Positions 1 to 12,597 of a stretch of DNA of 20,570 nucleotides are shown piece after piece (positions within the stretch are counted from its first letter, which is position 1; the number at the start of each line of letters is the position of its first letter). Below the pieces are notes generated by a model. The model was not told the DNA's origin. It did not search any database and worked only from the letters and a program-made list of their open reading frames with translations. The stretch is taken from positions 12,643-33,212 of the forward strand of contig KN887208.1 of the NCBI GenBank assembly GCA_000934455.1, in the 5' to 3' direction. Source of the DNA: Apostichopus parvimensis (lineage: Eukaryota; Echinodermata; Holothuroidea; Aspidochirotida; Stichopodidae). A program made the translations under genes and the position numbers.

Positions 1-867
1 AGGGAGATTGTGCTTCTGTTTGTGTTTTTAATGTTTCAACAACAGGGTACCTTTTATTTCATTAATATATTTTATTGTTCAACAATAGGGCACTTTAAGC
101 AAAAATGAGAACAAAAATATTTATTAAAATATGTCTTACCTGTCAGTATAGTATATCTTTTCAATCTGTATAATTACAGACTGTTGAAAAAAAAGATCTA
201 AATATTACCAAAAATATCTTGCTTAAATATTAATTTTTGCTATTGTGCCAATAATTTGTAGTAAAATTAACATGTATCATTTGTAACATATATTTTTTAC
301 AAGTTGTGACTGGATGGTTTTCCGATATCTACAAAAAACTGCAATTATACATTATGGAATCTATGCGCACTAATTGTAGCAGCAATTGTGTGGCCAAGTG
401 GAATAGCATTTATACCGAACAATTCATCCCCCCCCCCCTCTGATTGAATATGAACAGAAATAAATCACTTCTTTAAAAACACTGTGCTGTTTCCTGCTTT
501 TATGAACAAGCTTATCAAAATAATAAAAGCAAGTGTCGTTGGTTTCACCAGTGCGGTGTTACCTTGCACTAGATGGCAGGTTATGGTACAGTTTTGGTTA
601 CCACACCTATAAACTGATATAATATTAGATAAATCCTGTTTTGGTGGTGTTTGAAGCACCCATGCGTGTATTGCATTGTCAGGAACAACAGACCACTGTC
701 CATTCAGACTAGAACCGGATATGTCTTATAATACGAGTTAATGACAAGTGTTAAAAAATGGGAATGAGTTTGCATTAAACACCATATTTTCAACGTATCA
801 CCAAATTGAATGTCAATTCATTCTAACAAGGCCGAGGCGATGTTTTGTGGGTTTACTATCGCAATCA
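1..867. other. AT-rich non-coding stretch
   Basis: No coding signal on either strand. It contains a C11 run at 428-438. A 64-codon open frame on the minus strand at 465-659 has no recognisable content. Confidence 0.6.
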
Positions 868-1070
868 ATGTGATTTGATGTGGACATATGATTAAGTGTG
901 ACATTGTGGACATATATGATAAAGTGTGATATGGTGGACATACTTGAATGAAAAGTGTGATATTGTGGACATATAGTAAAGTGCAATATTGTGGACATAT
1001 AGTAAAGTGTGATATTGTGGACATATGGTAAAGTGTGATATTGTGGACATATACAGTAAAGTGTGATGCT
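868..1070. repeat. 26-bp minisatellite, about seven copies
   Basis: The unit is GTGGACATATAGTAAAGTGTGATATT, written in two parts: GTGGACATATAG then TAAAGTGTGATATT. Copies begin near 880, 906, 934, 965, 991, 1017 and 1043. Unit length ranges from 26 to 31 bp through small insertions after GGACATA. The last three full copies are nearly identical; the first ones are diverged and longer. A partial copy precedes the array. Open frames crossing it on the minus strand are repeat artefacts. Confidence 0.93.
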
Positions 1071-2640
1071 GAATAATGTAGTAATAATTAACTAAGAAAT
1101 TAGAATTGCCTAGAGCTACGGTATGAAAAGGTGTTAGTGTCAGAAACTAAATGCCACCTCCATGCATGAGTTTTGTTTAGGGGCATGGATGTTTCCAGAA
1201 AGAAACCCAGAGGGGGGGGGGGGAGCAAACTTCGCTTTTTGCTGGTTTACTAACTGTCTAAAAATTTAACCGGTTAAACCTGATTACAATAAAAAATAAA
1301 TTTAATGAACAGTTTATCCTCAGTTATAACTATCAAAATTTAATAGGGTAACTCTGTTGTTATAAGCACATTGGGGGAGGGGGGGAGGGTTTTTTTGCAC
1401 TACCTTGATTTTCAAGAGGTTAAGACCTCTCTAACTTGTTATAGGAAGTTTTCTTAGTCAGTAATAATTTTCTTCTATGCTTTTGTGTAATAATTAATAA
1501 GAATAAGTAAAACTGATAATGAAGTAACTTCTAATTTCCATAAGAAAGTAAAATTGATCTATTCCTATTGTCCTATTTTAAGGCAGGTACATGCACTGTT
1601 ATGTCCTATTAGAGTCTGGTGATATAAATAGTCATAAATCATATCCATTCATAACCTACAATCATCTCTACTACTAACCTTGAGATGCCTACCATCCCTG
1701 CCCTACTGGTTTCTGTATTTAAGCAATGACATAACTGTGGTCAGTTTTCTCTCTATACACCGAGTCAGACGTCACCGAGGCTATCATGTACCCTGGGCCG
1801 TTGGGATGTGGCTTTTCTTGACTAACAGATTATGAGGTACATGAGCAAACTTATAATTTGTAATGTCCTGAAGTTTTGGTCATTAGAAAGGGGAAGGGAA
1901 GTTCATATCAGTTCGTGTAACAGCAGGGGGAGGGAGGGAACCTCTCTGATGGTATTCAGGCCTTTGTAGGTCAGGAAGAATGAGGGGTTATTTGCGGCGG
2001 TCGTGTTATATGTAATTTCGCCGAGTCGGTTCGGTTTCCTCGGCTGTGTTGATGAGGAAGAGAATGCTTCTTATGCTTTTGAGGAGTCTTGAGTAGTATG
2101 GTCCTTCCTGCTAAGTCTCTGGGTTCTTAATTGTCGCTCGCTAGGAGGGCATCGGTAAAAAGAGTTGTTTGTCGTTTTGTGTCAAAGATCGCGATTAACC
2201 TTAAGACAGGTTTTGAAGTTGGTGTATACATGATGCCGAAATGATGCTATGTGGTTCATTAGAAAGGTTTGGTATTTGTGACTTAACCAAAGAAAATTAC
2301 TGTTTCATGATGTAAATAACTTTGTGATTTTTTTTTTTTTTTTCAAATTCCTTCTCTTTTCTTAATAAATAAATAAAAGGAAGATATTGATGTCAGAACT
2401 AGTACAGACAGCTGGGAAATGACTCTTTTTTTTCTCCTTTTTTTGGGCTGTTGCTAGATTTCAGCCTTGGGCTGTTGTGTAGCTCTGTACCACTCTGAAT
2501 GAGCCAAGTAACGTTTCAAATTTGTTTTAACCCTCGATAAAAACGATAGTTTTCAACCGAAATGTGCTACCCACCTTATGATCGTGTAAACGTGTTATTT
2601 CATGGGCCAATTGATATATATACTTTTTACCTAAAACCAT
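1071..2640. other. Non-coding stretch with G-runs and one more balanced block
   Basis: G12 lies at 1212-1223, a G5AG6AG3-type run at about 1375-1389, and a T-run at about 2329-2343. The part at about 1750-2200 is less AT-rich, has several CpGs and holds a CRE-like GACGTCA near 1769. I see no gene. Confidence 0.55.
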
Positions 2641-5555
2641 TAATTCACACAGTAAGAAGTGGCTTGTTGTGTAGTAGTGGAAATACATATAAATGTGAAC
2701 TGGAGTTAAGAATATGTGAGAACTGATGAAAACAAATGTGTTTTAACAGAATGTTACTAAATAGAAAGATAAATGAAAGATTAAATGATATTATTATATT
2801 TATGTGTCCGTGTGTGGGAGTAAATTGAAAATATGCAACATGCTTTAGACCGAGAATATTACTAGAAAATTCTGTATTTTGCAAACCTAATTTACCCCAG
2901 CGTTTGAACACTAAACAACAGTCCCAGTATAAAGAGTATAATATCTAGGGTCTGCAATCGATAGTTTGATCTTAAAATATTTTTTGACTTTCAAACCAAT
3001 TTATGACTCAAATCGTAACCAATCCGTCAGATCATGAGGAGATAGAACAACATCTGGTAAATCGACCAAAATTCCAATTCTTTCAAAGCCGTCATCAATT
3101 TAAAGGTATTAGATTCTTTTATTGTCAACACTCAATCCAAGGCTGAGCTTCAAGTAAGCATCTGGCAACCTCATCATCTCAGAGGGTTGTTAGGTGTAAA
3201 TTTAACCGAATTCCTCTTAAATTGTGGCAGTTTTGAATACCTTTGAAAAGAGTTTTGATGTGTCACTTGTCTCGTTCTTTTTTTTTAATATTTTTTATAT
3301 TTTACTCTCTCTTTTTGTCCGGCGCAGAGAGACACTCATTGTATAACCAGCAAGTCTCCTTTCACTCTGCAAGTAGGGGAGCTTTCCTCCGCTGGGGTTT
3401 TTACGGCGTTCTAAAGATCCTCACTGTCCTTTAAAAAAAACTAAAGCATTTCACTTTGAAAGTTGATGACATTTCCATACGATGATTGCACTATGATGGC
3501 TTTACGATGTTTTCAGAGGCTTGTATGAATATGGTCTGAAAGTGTTCCAGAGTTCTATATCTGTCAAAAACTAAGATGAGTCGTACTCTTGAGGGAGGGG
3601 GGTGGTTGTTAGTCAGCCTCGGTCATGCAGGGTAGGTTTGATTTTGAGGGGGTTAGGGGGGAGGGGGGTTGAGGATCCAGGCTACAGTCTGGATTGGTAA
3701 ATCTGCCCAATAACCCCGGATGTTGACACCATTTGCCCAGGATTTTTTGCCCTTGTACCTGATAGCTCCTAGTGTGCAGGGAGTCATTTCTTGGGGCAGC
3801 ACTTTTAACCTTGACTTTTCACATTTTTTATTGTAACAAGATTTGCGTGTTTTTTTTTTTATGGGAGGGGGGGGGGGGATAGCATTCAATTTGTCTTTAC
3901 TTTAAGTTGGAAACGGCGTTTGCCAATTTCTCTTGTATTGATTTTGGGGTCATCTATTGGGGCTTGATTTCCAAGATGATTAGTGGGACAAGCCCCCCCT
4001 CATTGTTTAGGACCCCTCCCTCCCCCACCCCAACCCAAGTGAGCAAGTATATACACAGCTAGTATACTGCATGTTTTGTTAGAGGGTGTATCTAGCTGCA
4101 TGCTAGTCTATAGTATCAGTAGGCTGCTGGGTCTCCCACAGTTGGCATGTTCTAGGCCCTCTAGAAGTAGTTATAAACTCAGCCCTGATTGCTTGGATAT
4201 TAATTTTTTCTTTAATTATTCCACCTGGCAACACTTCCATATGTAAACTAATGTGGCTAATGTACATTTCTGTTTGGTTCATACTCATTAAGACCTGTCA
4301 AGATCGGTCTATTCTGACAAAGATTGTGTCGGTTGCATAATTCAAACGAGGAGGATGGATGAGGAGAGGCAGGCATGGTGAGGGAAACCAGATGGTTGAT
4401 ATTATCCATCTAACATAGTAACCTAAAATTAACCACAGATATTTGCTCAGCCAGACACCCTCGGCTGGTAATAACATACTAGCCTAGAGCTTATATATAT
4501 ATGTTTGTGTTGTTGTTTTAGGTATAGTACTAACCTGAGGTATTATATGGGGCCAGTTATTTTTCAATTTCTCGTGTATTAATTTTGTCTGAAGTGGGAT
4601 TCTGGGTTGAATATGGCTAGATATCAATAGAGTATGTCTTAAAGAGGCAAAGGGATGAAAAAGCCTCAAGATTCCTTGATGGACGAAGACCACCGTTGGT
4701 CTTCCTTAATTATTTTGATGGACTCTTTCTTTTCCCTGTTTATTGTCCGTGATTGAATTCTGATGCGAGAAATATGTAATGAAAAGTCTTGAGTGGATTT
4801 TATTTCAAATTATTTCATTTCCACTAATTCCTGTAAAATAACATTTGAGCAAAGGGTGTTGGTTATATTTACTTTCTTAAATTAAAGATAAAATTAAAAT
4901 GGTTAAAAACCGTTGCAAAAACCGCCTGTCCTGTGTAAAGACATATGTCAGACCTGAAATACATCTATGGTCAACATTACACCTAGGCTACTTTGCATAC
5001 AAGATTTTGGACGGAAGTGGTTAATATTCTCATATAAAACAGGTTGGTTACAACTGACAATGTTAGAAATGATGTGCCCCAATTTTTTTTTTTACAATGA
5101 CACTAAAATTGCAGGGAATTATTTATCCAGTATATGCCATATGTAAACTGCTATTCAAAAATGGGCAAATTTTGCTATACAAGGTCAAAATGTATTTATA
5201 GGTTTTGTATGCAGGGACCATAGTATCTTATGTGACACAAAGCTCAGAGTCTAGAAAAAATGCTACATGAAATTTGAATACCAAATTAATGTTCCCTACC
5301 TACATTTTTTTTCTTTTTCGAGGGGGGCGGGTGGGTGTGCCTTATTTTTCACTCTGTCAAAAAAAATGGAACCAAAAAATGATTCTAGTATTATGATGCT
5401 TTACTGATATCCTGTCATATGTGACCAAAATGGAGCTGAAAGTGATCGATAATCTAGGTTGGTAGGCCATTAGTATTAGTCACTCTCTATTTAGTTTTAC
5501 CCCCAGTACATAACAGAAAATTGATTTAAGCAACTTAATGTAATAAACTTTAGAT
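2641..5555. other. Non-coding stretch with several G-rich tracts
   Basis: G-rich tracts occur at about 3593-3605, 3649-3672 and 3866-3879, and a C/T-rich counterpart at about 3992-4035. A segment at 3324-3410 follows a pyrimidine-rich ACAG-like acceptor and is open in two frames for about 28-35 codons, but it matches nothing I know. No gene is supported. Confidence 0.55.
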
Positions 5556-5559
5556 AATT

Positions 5560-6310
5560 AATTCAACTTCCCAATTTAACGTCACTTTCATAGTGATCTA
5601 CGATATCTCGCCTCATAGCGATCCCAGTAGAACTACTTGCATATACACTTCATCAATAAATGGTCTCTGTGTGTTTTGCGTTTTGCAATTTTTGTTTTTA
5701 ACAGTCTTATTTTCATCGCTATGATGTCCTCTTTAAATGAATCGTTTTTTGTGCCAAAGATGTCCGACGCTGAATCAAGATGTGATGGATCGACCGACCC
5801 TCGGTCAGACTCAAACACCAGACCCGGGCGTTGCAGCGCCTTCTTCCTATTATTCTTCTCAGACCGATCTTTACCTCACGTAATAATCCAATCACGCATC
5901 TTTTCTCATGTCAGTGCCATGGGAAAGTTTCCACCAATTTGTCGGTGCGGCGTGCATGTTCCTGCCGAATTCCGAATGTTTTTGGTTTGATTTGATCAGT
6001 CAATTGGTCTGTGACGGCTGTAACCGATAAAAGAGTCCCCAAGACAGATTGGCTGTCGTATCGTATAATCCCCGAATTTCTCGTCAAAAGGATGCTTTTG
6101 GCAATTGTTTTCCGCTAATCAAATTGTTGCTGATTGCCAGGGAATTGGAGGCGCAAATCCCCGCCGTAATCGAATCACGACAAATATTTACTTTCTTAAG
6201 AATGTGGTCCTTGGTTTCTGCAAGCTGTTGACAAAAACAGAGAGTTTGACAAACCGGATCGAATGGTTGACCTTTTTCGAAATTGTCGAAATCATGTAAT
6301 ATCAATCTTT
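5560..6310. other. Balanced-composition block, possible conserved non-coding element
   Basis: The base mix is more even and CpGs more frequent than in the flanks, with almost no homopolymers. Site-like words include ACCGATAAAA (GATA-like), TATAATCCCC and CTAATCAAA (homeodomain-like), and AAATATTTAC (forkhead-like). Open frames exist on both strands (117 codons plus, 61 and 73 codons minus) but none has domain-like content. That this is regulatory is an inference from composition alone. Confidence 0.3.
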
Positions 6311-6447
6311 GGTGATTGCTGGGTAATATGTTGAAGGTTTTCTCTTACTTCTGGCTGTTTTTATTTATTTAGTGTTTTTTTTTTTTTTTAAATTGAATTG
6401 TGTATTTATATTTTCATCAATTTGTCCCTGGAATTTGATAGTGTCTC

Positions 6448-6468
6448 AGAGAGAGAGAGAGAGAGAGA
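6448..6468. repeat. (AG)n microsatellite
   Basis: This is an uninterrupted AG run of about ten units. A shorter (AG)n lies at about 9755-9767. Confidence 0.95.
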
Positions 6469-7263
6469 AAGATGAATGTGAGCTATCCGTCAGTATGGCA
6501 TAATTCTAATACACGGTTTTAGCCGTTGGTTATTTCATAAAGTTTATGACAAATTTGAGAGACGGTGAAACTTTCAACACCGATAGATTTCCCCCTCCAG
6601 ACCATATTTCTTTCATTGCAGTGCTGAAATGGTAACTCTCTCTGCAGTAGCAATGATGCCCTAGCTCGCTTTGCTGAGCAACGGAATCTATTTATGCCAC
6701 GAATATTAATTTATTAGCGCCAGGATTAGAAGATGTTTACAAAAGGAAGATATCTGTTAGCAAAATCTATTAAAAAATATCAAGAGGAGAAGCAGAACGT
6801 AACAAAATGGCAATTGGAAAAACTACCAAAAGTTCCATTTTATTCCAGATATATAGACAGAAAATCATCATAAAACATCAAATGGTAAAATGCCTAAATC
6901 TATATTTTACGTGGGAGCTGGGGCTGGGGGTTGGGAAGGGGGTGAGGGTTACTTTGCATCCTTCTCACCAAAGGGATTAAATATATCCACACAATTGGAC
7001 ATCCCCTTTAAATAATATCATGATATTAGGGCAATACAACCATTTACTGCTGGTCCAAATGATAGCATATGCTATTAATGATATAAATTAACAATTGCAA
7101 ATTTGCATATCACAAATTTGATTGTGATGTAAATATAATATTATAATATGTAATATTCATTATTTTGATTGTTCCTGGTTGGATTTTGATGAACCAAACC
7201 AAAGCATTTATTGATGATATATATTCAGTTACTCCATAATTATATCTATAGATGGTAAGATGA

Positions 7264-7342
7264 TGGTGTGTTATAGCGGTTTAATACTGAGGTACCCCTC
7301 CCCACAAACTCTAGGTTCCACAGGTTCAAAGCTTCACTGGGA
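7264..7342 (+). mobile_element. Degenerate tRNA-like SINE head
   Basis: GTGTGTTATAGCGGTTTAATAC resembles a SINE A-box region (TAGCGGTTAATAC type). ACAGGTTCAAAGCTT about 55 nt later resembles a B box (GGTTCAAANCY). Spacing and order fit a tRNA head. No tail or target-site duplication could be made out. Confidence 0.35.
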
Positions 7343-8243
7343 ACAACCCGAATTCTCTCTACCTAAATCAGAATTTGCTGCTACGATCGTGCAGTGTTAT
7401 TGAGCGGAGCCTTGCATTTATTCCATATTTCCTTTGGCAAATGTGGTTTCGGTAATTACCTTGTCCACCCATGTCTACGCCAACTGTAGTGTTAGACTTG
7501 CCCGACATCCTAGAAAGCGGTCAGATGCTGAGGTATGTCACTCGCCTCCATCGCATGGGGGGAGGGGATGTTAATTGGTGGTCTTGGGAGCAGGAAATGA
7601 GGGGGGAAGGGGCGGGGGAAATACTTATAGTCCTGTCTCTTAATTCTCTGAACACTCATCAAAAAGAAAATAAAGAAGTTGTAAATTCACCAGCATAACG
7701 TGGGATGTGTTTCAATTTCAAAATGAGATGCTGTTGGTTTCTTAACCTTTGGGATTTAGTTGTATGACTATTAAAACTAAATTCAACTCACAAGTAAACA
7801 CAAATTGTTTTCACAACTTATTCACCATTAAACACCCACCCCCTCCCCCCCCCTTTATATTTGACGTAATCAGAGACAATGCAGACATTAAGATAAGGCT
7901 CTTTCAGACCAACACTTTCCATGTGTTTATAATCTTTGTGTTACCTTGTTACCAAAACAAAGTTGTATCCAACCAAAAGCTATTGATATGGAGCTCGAAA
8001 AAAGGTTTTGACGATATTAACTTCTTTGAAGTCAATCAACTTGTTTTGAAATGTGTCGCTTTGAAAGTCAAATCCATTATTTAATTTTTTGGATTCTTTT
8101 GTCTTCAAGATAATGCCTCGTTTGGGCATCCATTCTTTCCAAGTTCCCAGATATTTTTGTTCTGTCTTTCAATTATACGTCGGTATTTGTAATCTACAGG
8201 TTGTTTTGACATTCTCTCTGGTTTTTCTTTTCTGTTTTTTTCC

Positions 8244-8271
8244 TATTCTTTATTCTTTATTCTTTATTCTT
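8244..8271. repeat. (TATTCTT)4 microsatellite
   Basis: There are four exact 7-bp copies in a longer pyrimidine-rich stretch (about 8205-8280). Confidence 0.93.
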
Positions 8272-9313
8272 TTCTTTTGTCAAAGTTTAGACTTTTCGTA
8301 AAGGCTGTTTTCAAAGTTCATTTGTACTTTTTCAAACTTGTTATTGAAGTTGCACGGTTGATCAATGTTTAAAACCCCCATTTGATATTATCTCAAAGAA
8401 ACTTTCTTGCCACAAAATGCAAACAAAAGCTGTTTCGAAGAAAAAAATCAGATATGGGGTATTAATTAGGTGGAGTACCAATAAGGTAAGGGGGGGGTTG
8501 AGGGGGTGGCGGGCAAGGGAGGGGTTGGAAGAGGCGCACATTAAGATGAAGCGTTATATATCGTTGTATTAGTTTTTTCATAAAGTAACTGTTTCAAAGT
8601 AACATCTAACAAATTTCCTGTGACTTTTGATCAGTCTATGATGATGTTGTATTATCTAATAACACTTATCCAACATATGTACAGTAGGTTTTGCATTCAG
8701 TTTTATGTTTTAATGAAAGATGATAAAAGTGATGTTTGCTTTACTCATCTGTGTCTCATGATGTTTATGTAGCAGTTGCCTAGCAACCCACCATTGTCTC
8801 TTGGATTCTGCAACCTCAAAAACACTTGCAAACTGTTAGAATTTCTGGCTAAACCCCCCCCCCCCTCCCTCAAAGAAATATTCATATCTTCAATCTCCAA
8901 TGGTCAAAATGAAATCGAAAGATTGATGACTATTACAGAAAATATTTGTCAGAAGTTGTAACCTTAGTTGTGCAATTCGGTACCAACTTAATAGCGAGGA
9001 AAACGCTTACAACATGATCGAGGGGGTAAATCTGGAAATTTGCCGGAAGGGATTATGCATCAACAATAAAATATAGCAACAAAACAATATGGATGGGGAA
9101 GTGAAAAGATGCGAGGAACGTCAAAAAACATGTGGCAGCACAAGTCAAGCAAATATTGAGTAGTGAGGAGTTTAAATGTACACGAAGCTGACATTTTACC
9201 TGACAAGCAACACGTTAAGTTGTCTTCTAAAATTGGTGATCCATAAGTGTAGATTCAATCTGGGCATTGAAACTGTATCAATCATTAGCTACCTTGTAAT
9301 CAGAAAGTTTCAT

Positions 9314-9366
9314 ATATGTATATATATATATGTATATATATATATATCATATGTATATACATATAT
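9314..9366. repeat. (TA)n/(TATG)n low-complexity tract
   Basis: Alternating TATA and TATG blocks end in ATATGTATATACATATAT, which is self-complementary and could form a cruciform. Confidence 0.93.
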
Positions 9367-9860
9367 CTTTTTGTAGACTTCCAAGCCTGAGGGGAAGAAA
9401 CTTAAAATCTATGATTTTCTAAGATCGCCAAGAATTATAGCATGCATTGAAGTTTGAGGTATAAAAATGAGTTTTAACATATAACTGAAATTTATGTAAA
9501 TGTAGGCAAATTTATGCAAACAATTGGTTGAACAAATAAGAAACTTTGATTAAAATCTCAAAAAAAGAAACATTTCTCTGTCGACTTTGTCAAACTTCTG
9601 ACATTCTGTTCCAAACTCTTTGGGAGCTCTCTCTGATACAGTTTCACAAACCAAGTTGTTTACAGATGTTGATCCTGAGAAGTAAAACTATCAAATTTCC
9701 TTAAAAGATATACCTCCAGTTTTGAAGGAAACCTTGAGATTTCTTTGAGAAAATAGAGAGAGAGAGATTCAGAATTATATCGTACTTTGTAACTATTCTA
9801 CATCCTTCGGGCATGTTTCGCTGCTAATATTTCTTGACTTTGTGAAACCGAAAAAAAAGA

Positions 9861-11350
9861 AACTCTGTGCAATTTAAGCAGAAATGGTAAGCTCAACTTT
9901 ATGCACAAAAAAAAACAATTTGAGAAGCGATGCATTCAGAGTTTTGAGAGAGGGCACCAGTGAATTTATCCCGGTAACATCACTCGCCAATTGCCATAAG
10001 GCATTATACTGTCGGGTAAAAAAAAAAAAAAACCATCGAGAAGAAATAACGGTTAAAAAAGAAAAAAGTGGCCAATTAAAGGTGAAAATCTGGTGTTTAT
10101 CTTCTTGTGCCTCAGATACACTGAAACAAACCTCCGTTTTGGGGACATAATAGGATTTAGTCAATAGCGATCGTCATCCTGTAAGTGGATTTTGGGGAAT
10201 TTCTTTTTGCCGGCAACGAGGAAGACCGTGGGACAGAATTCAATTAAGGGGGCATTTGATTCCTGGCAGGATCGGCGTAGGAACGGGATAGGGATATTCT
10301 GCTGGCTAGTTGTCAATGCCAATCAGGGATGCGAAATTATGGCTTTATCGAGTTAGCAACGATGAGGTTTGAAGCTCGAGTTTCCACGGTTGATTCAATT
10401 AGGAGAATAAGTTCTGTATGACTGGCGATGTGATTTCTGAGTCGCGTATTGATTAGCTTTTAAGGAGACCTCGTATGATTTAATCACAATCGGCATTGAG
10501 AAAATTATTTATGGCAAAAAGAGAATGAAAGAAGACGAAATACAGAGAGGAAAAGGAGCCGAGTATAATAACGAGAAAGAAAAATAGAAGATAAATCATT
10601 TCCAAAAGAAAATCCTATTTTGGACTGAGGATTTTATTTCTTAAGTGGGATGGGAGGATAATGAGAGGGAAATAATAATAATAATAATAATGATAATAAT
10701 AATGAGATTCACATCTTTTGGCTGCCTTGACGAGAATGAAAACTCTGTAATAGCTCTCAGACCAACCGTGTAATTGCGTAAGAACTCCAAAGCTGATTTA
10801 AAATTTGAAAGCTCCGCTTTATTTGATTCAAAGAAAAAAAATTTGTGGAGGAAGATAATGATGTAAGCTTAGGAGGATAATCTTTTGATGCCTCGTTAAA
10901 CATTCAGTGGTAATTTTCTCTTCGTCTCTCGTGGTATGAATTTGACGTATTTGGTTGGCCTGCTGACATTTTGATTTCGTAAGCAGATCACGTGATGTAT
11001 AAATCCTTTCTTCAATTTCTCTCATGCTTTTTTCTTTCTGTTTTTGGTATAGATGGTGCCGTTACCCGACCACATACTCTCGGTCATACACCCCTCCAGT
11101 TCTATTCCTCTGGGCAGTCTTGGGCTATCGTCAGAGGTCATGGCCCGCCTCTCAGTCGGTGTGCGTCAGTTGTACTAGAGAGCAAAAACTCATTATTCTT
11201 CATGGAAGCTTCTTTGTGAGTACACGGCAGGTTTTACAAGTTTCAAAGAAAAATTGTTTCGGTGAAAATCGTAGGAGACATAAACCATATAGGGGCCTAC
11301 TAATAGTTATTTGTGGATGTGATACAGGTGACTGTTATGAACAATTCTGA
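9861..11350. other. Balanced-composition block(s), possible conserved non-coding elements
   Basis: The segments about 9880-10480 and 10700-11330, separated by the AAT microsatellite, have more CpGs and fewer long homopolymers than the flanks (one A-run lies at about 10019-10032). Overlapping open frames on both strands at 9874-10164 show no domain-like content. An exon-like unit at 11053-11215 is treated in the findings. Function is inferred only. Confidence 0.3.
10672..10704. repeat. (AAT)n microsatellite
   Basis: About ten AAT units, interrupted once by TGAT. Confidence 0.93.
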
Positions 11351-12597
11351 ACAATTCTCCCCAAACCAGCTAAGATAAATCTTATTCTATTTTGGAGTTA
11401 TCACAAATTGAATGTTATTCACACCAAACAAAGGCTAAGGACTTGATCAAGTCTAAACACGAACTCACACATGTTTTTCTTTTTTGCTTTATTATGATAA
11501 TGTTTTTTTTGATACTGGAGATGGGGTTTTGCAAATGCTGTATCTAAAATATTGAACCTCTTTACATGACCTTATGAATGACGTTGGGTTTGAGGGTCAA
11601 CCATTTTAACATTCTCTACCGTGAAAATACACCAATGAAAAATAAAGAGAAAGTAAAGGGTTTCAGATCTTTGTGGCACACTATGACATCATAGATTGAT
11701 AAAATGACAACTCCCAGATATGACTTTGTAAAGTCTACGATATCACCCAAATGAGACAAGATTTGACTTCATAGCTGTTCTGGGGGATTAGTTCTTCTCT
11801 ATCATCTATCATCTCTATATATCATATAAGCCAAAGATGAAGTTGGGATAGAATGCTCACATCACATGATCCTCCTGCCATTTCTCCTACAGCCACGTGT
11901 ATTTGAAACTTTGTTAGTAGCCAACCGCTTCCAGTTTTTTATCAAAAATAGATGCACACAAGAAGGGTAAGGAGATTTTTATGTTTTCCCTTCAAATGTA
12001 TAATTTTTTTTTTTTCACATAAATGTGCTAGAATGTTAACAAATGGTCACTCATGCTCAAACTTTTGACTTGCATACTCAAAACTTTTTTTTTTTTGGTA
12101 CTACCTCACCGTCTGGGAATAATTCGGACGGTCAAAACCTTGAGGAAAGGACTTTGAAAAGATTTCACCGATTTTTTTAACATTTGCAAATTTGTGAGCA
12201 ACATTCTAGTGACCTTTTAGAATGGAATATTTCCGTGACTTATGATAAAATAAATTAATGGAAAAACTGATATCAGCATAGTGATTGAGCAACTGTTCAC
12301 TAGTCATTGAGTTACGTGTACCCAAATTCTCAGATTATTCGGGTAATGTGCAAATGGTCATGACTGCAGTTAATGGAAGAGGATGGAATTGTAGTAAGTT
12401 GGCATTCCCAGTTTTGTCATTTTTGATAGCATAAAAAATAAATTATGAAGAGAAAAAGGTAGGCAAAAATTTGAGTGATGGGTCTCATTGATTTGATGTG
12501 AGATCCTAGACCGTAGGAGAGTTGTGTTGAAAACCACCAAAGTCGTTATTTCAACAAACACAATTGGCGACCTCCTCTGTCTGCTTGGGAGAGCAGT

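Larger units (their letters stand above)
6311..9860. other. Mostly AT-rich non-coding stretch
   Basis: Apart from the SINE remnant and microsatellites listed separately, it holds G-rich runs at about 6916-6948 and 8488-8526, and C-runs at about 7838-7853 and 8855-8870. A short exon-like segment at 7471-7532 is discussed in the findings. No gene is supported. Confidence 0.5.

Noticed and set aside
868..1070. Array that could be mistaken for a CRISPR
   Set aside because: The repeats are contiguous, without unique spacers, and vary in length; it is a minisatellite in animal DNA.
3324..3433. Acceptor-like CCGGCGCAG followed by an open segment ending in TAA
   Set aside because: Only about 28 codons in the spliced frame and no recognisable product. 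One splice signal alone is weak evidence.
5637..5990. 117-codon plus-strand open frame, the second longest in the window
   Set aside because: Its hydrophobic start and Cys/Arg-rich end match nothing known to me. It is overlapped by a minus-strand frame, and nothing marks splice sites or a promoter.
9874..10164. Overlapping open frames of 96 (minus) and 88 (plus) codons
   Set aside because: Both include translated A/T runs (poly-Lys, poly-Phe) and no domain-like segment.
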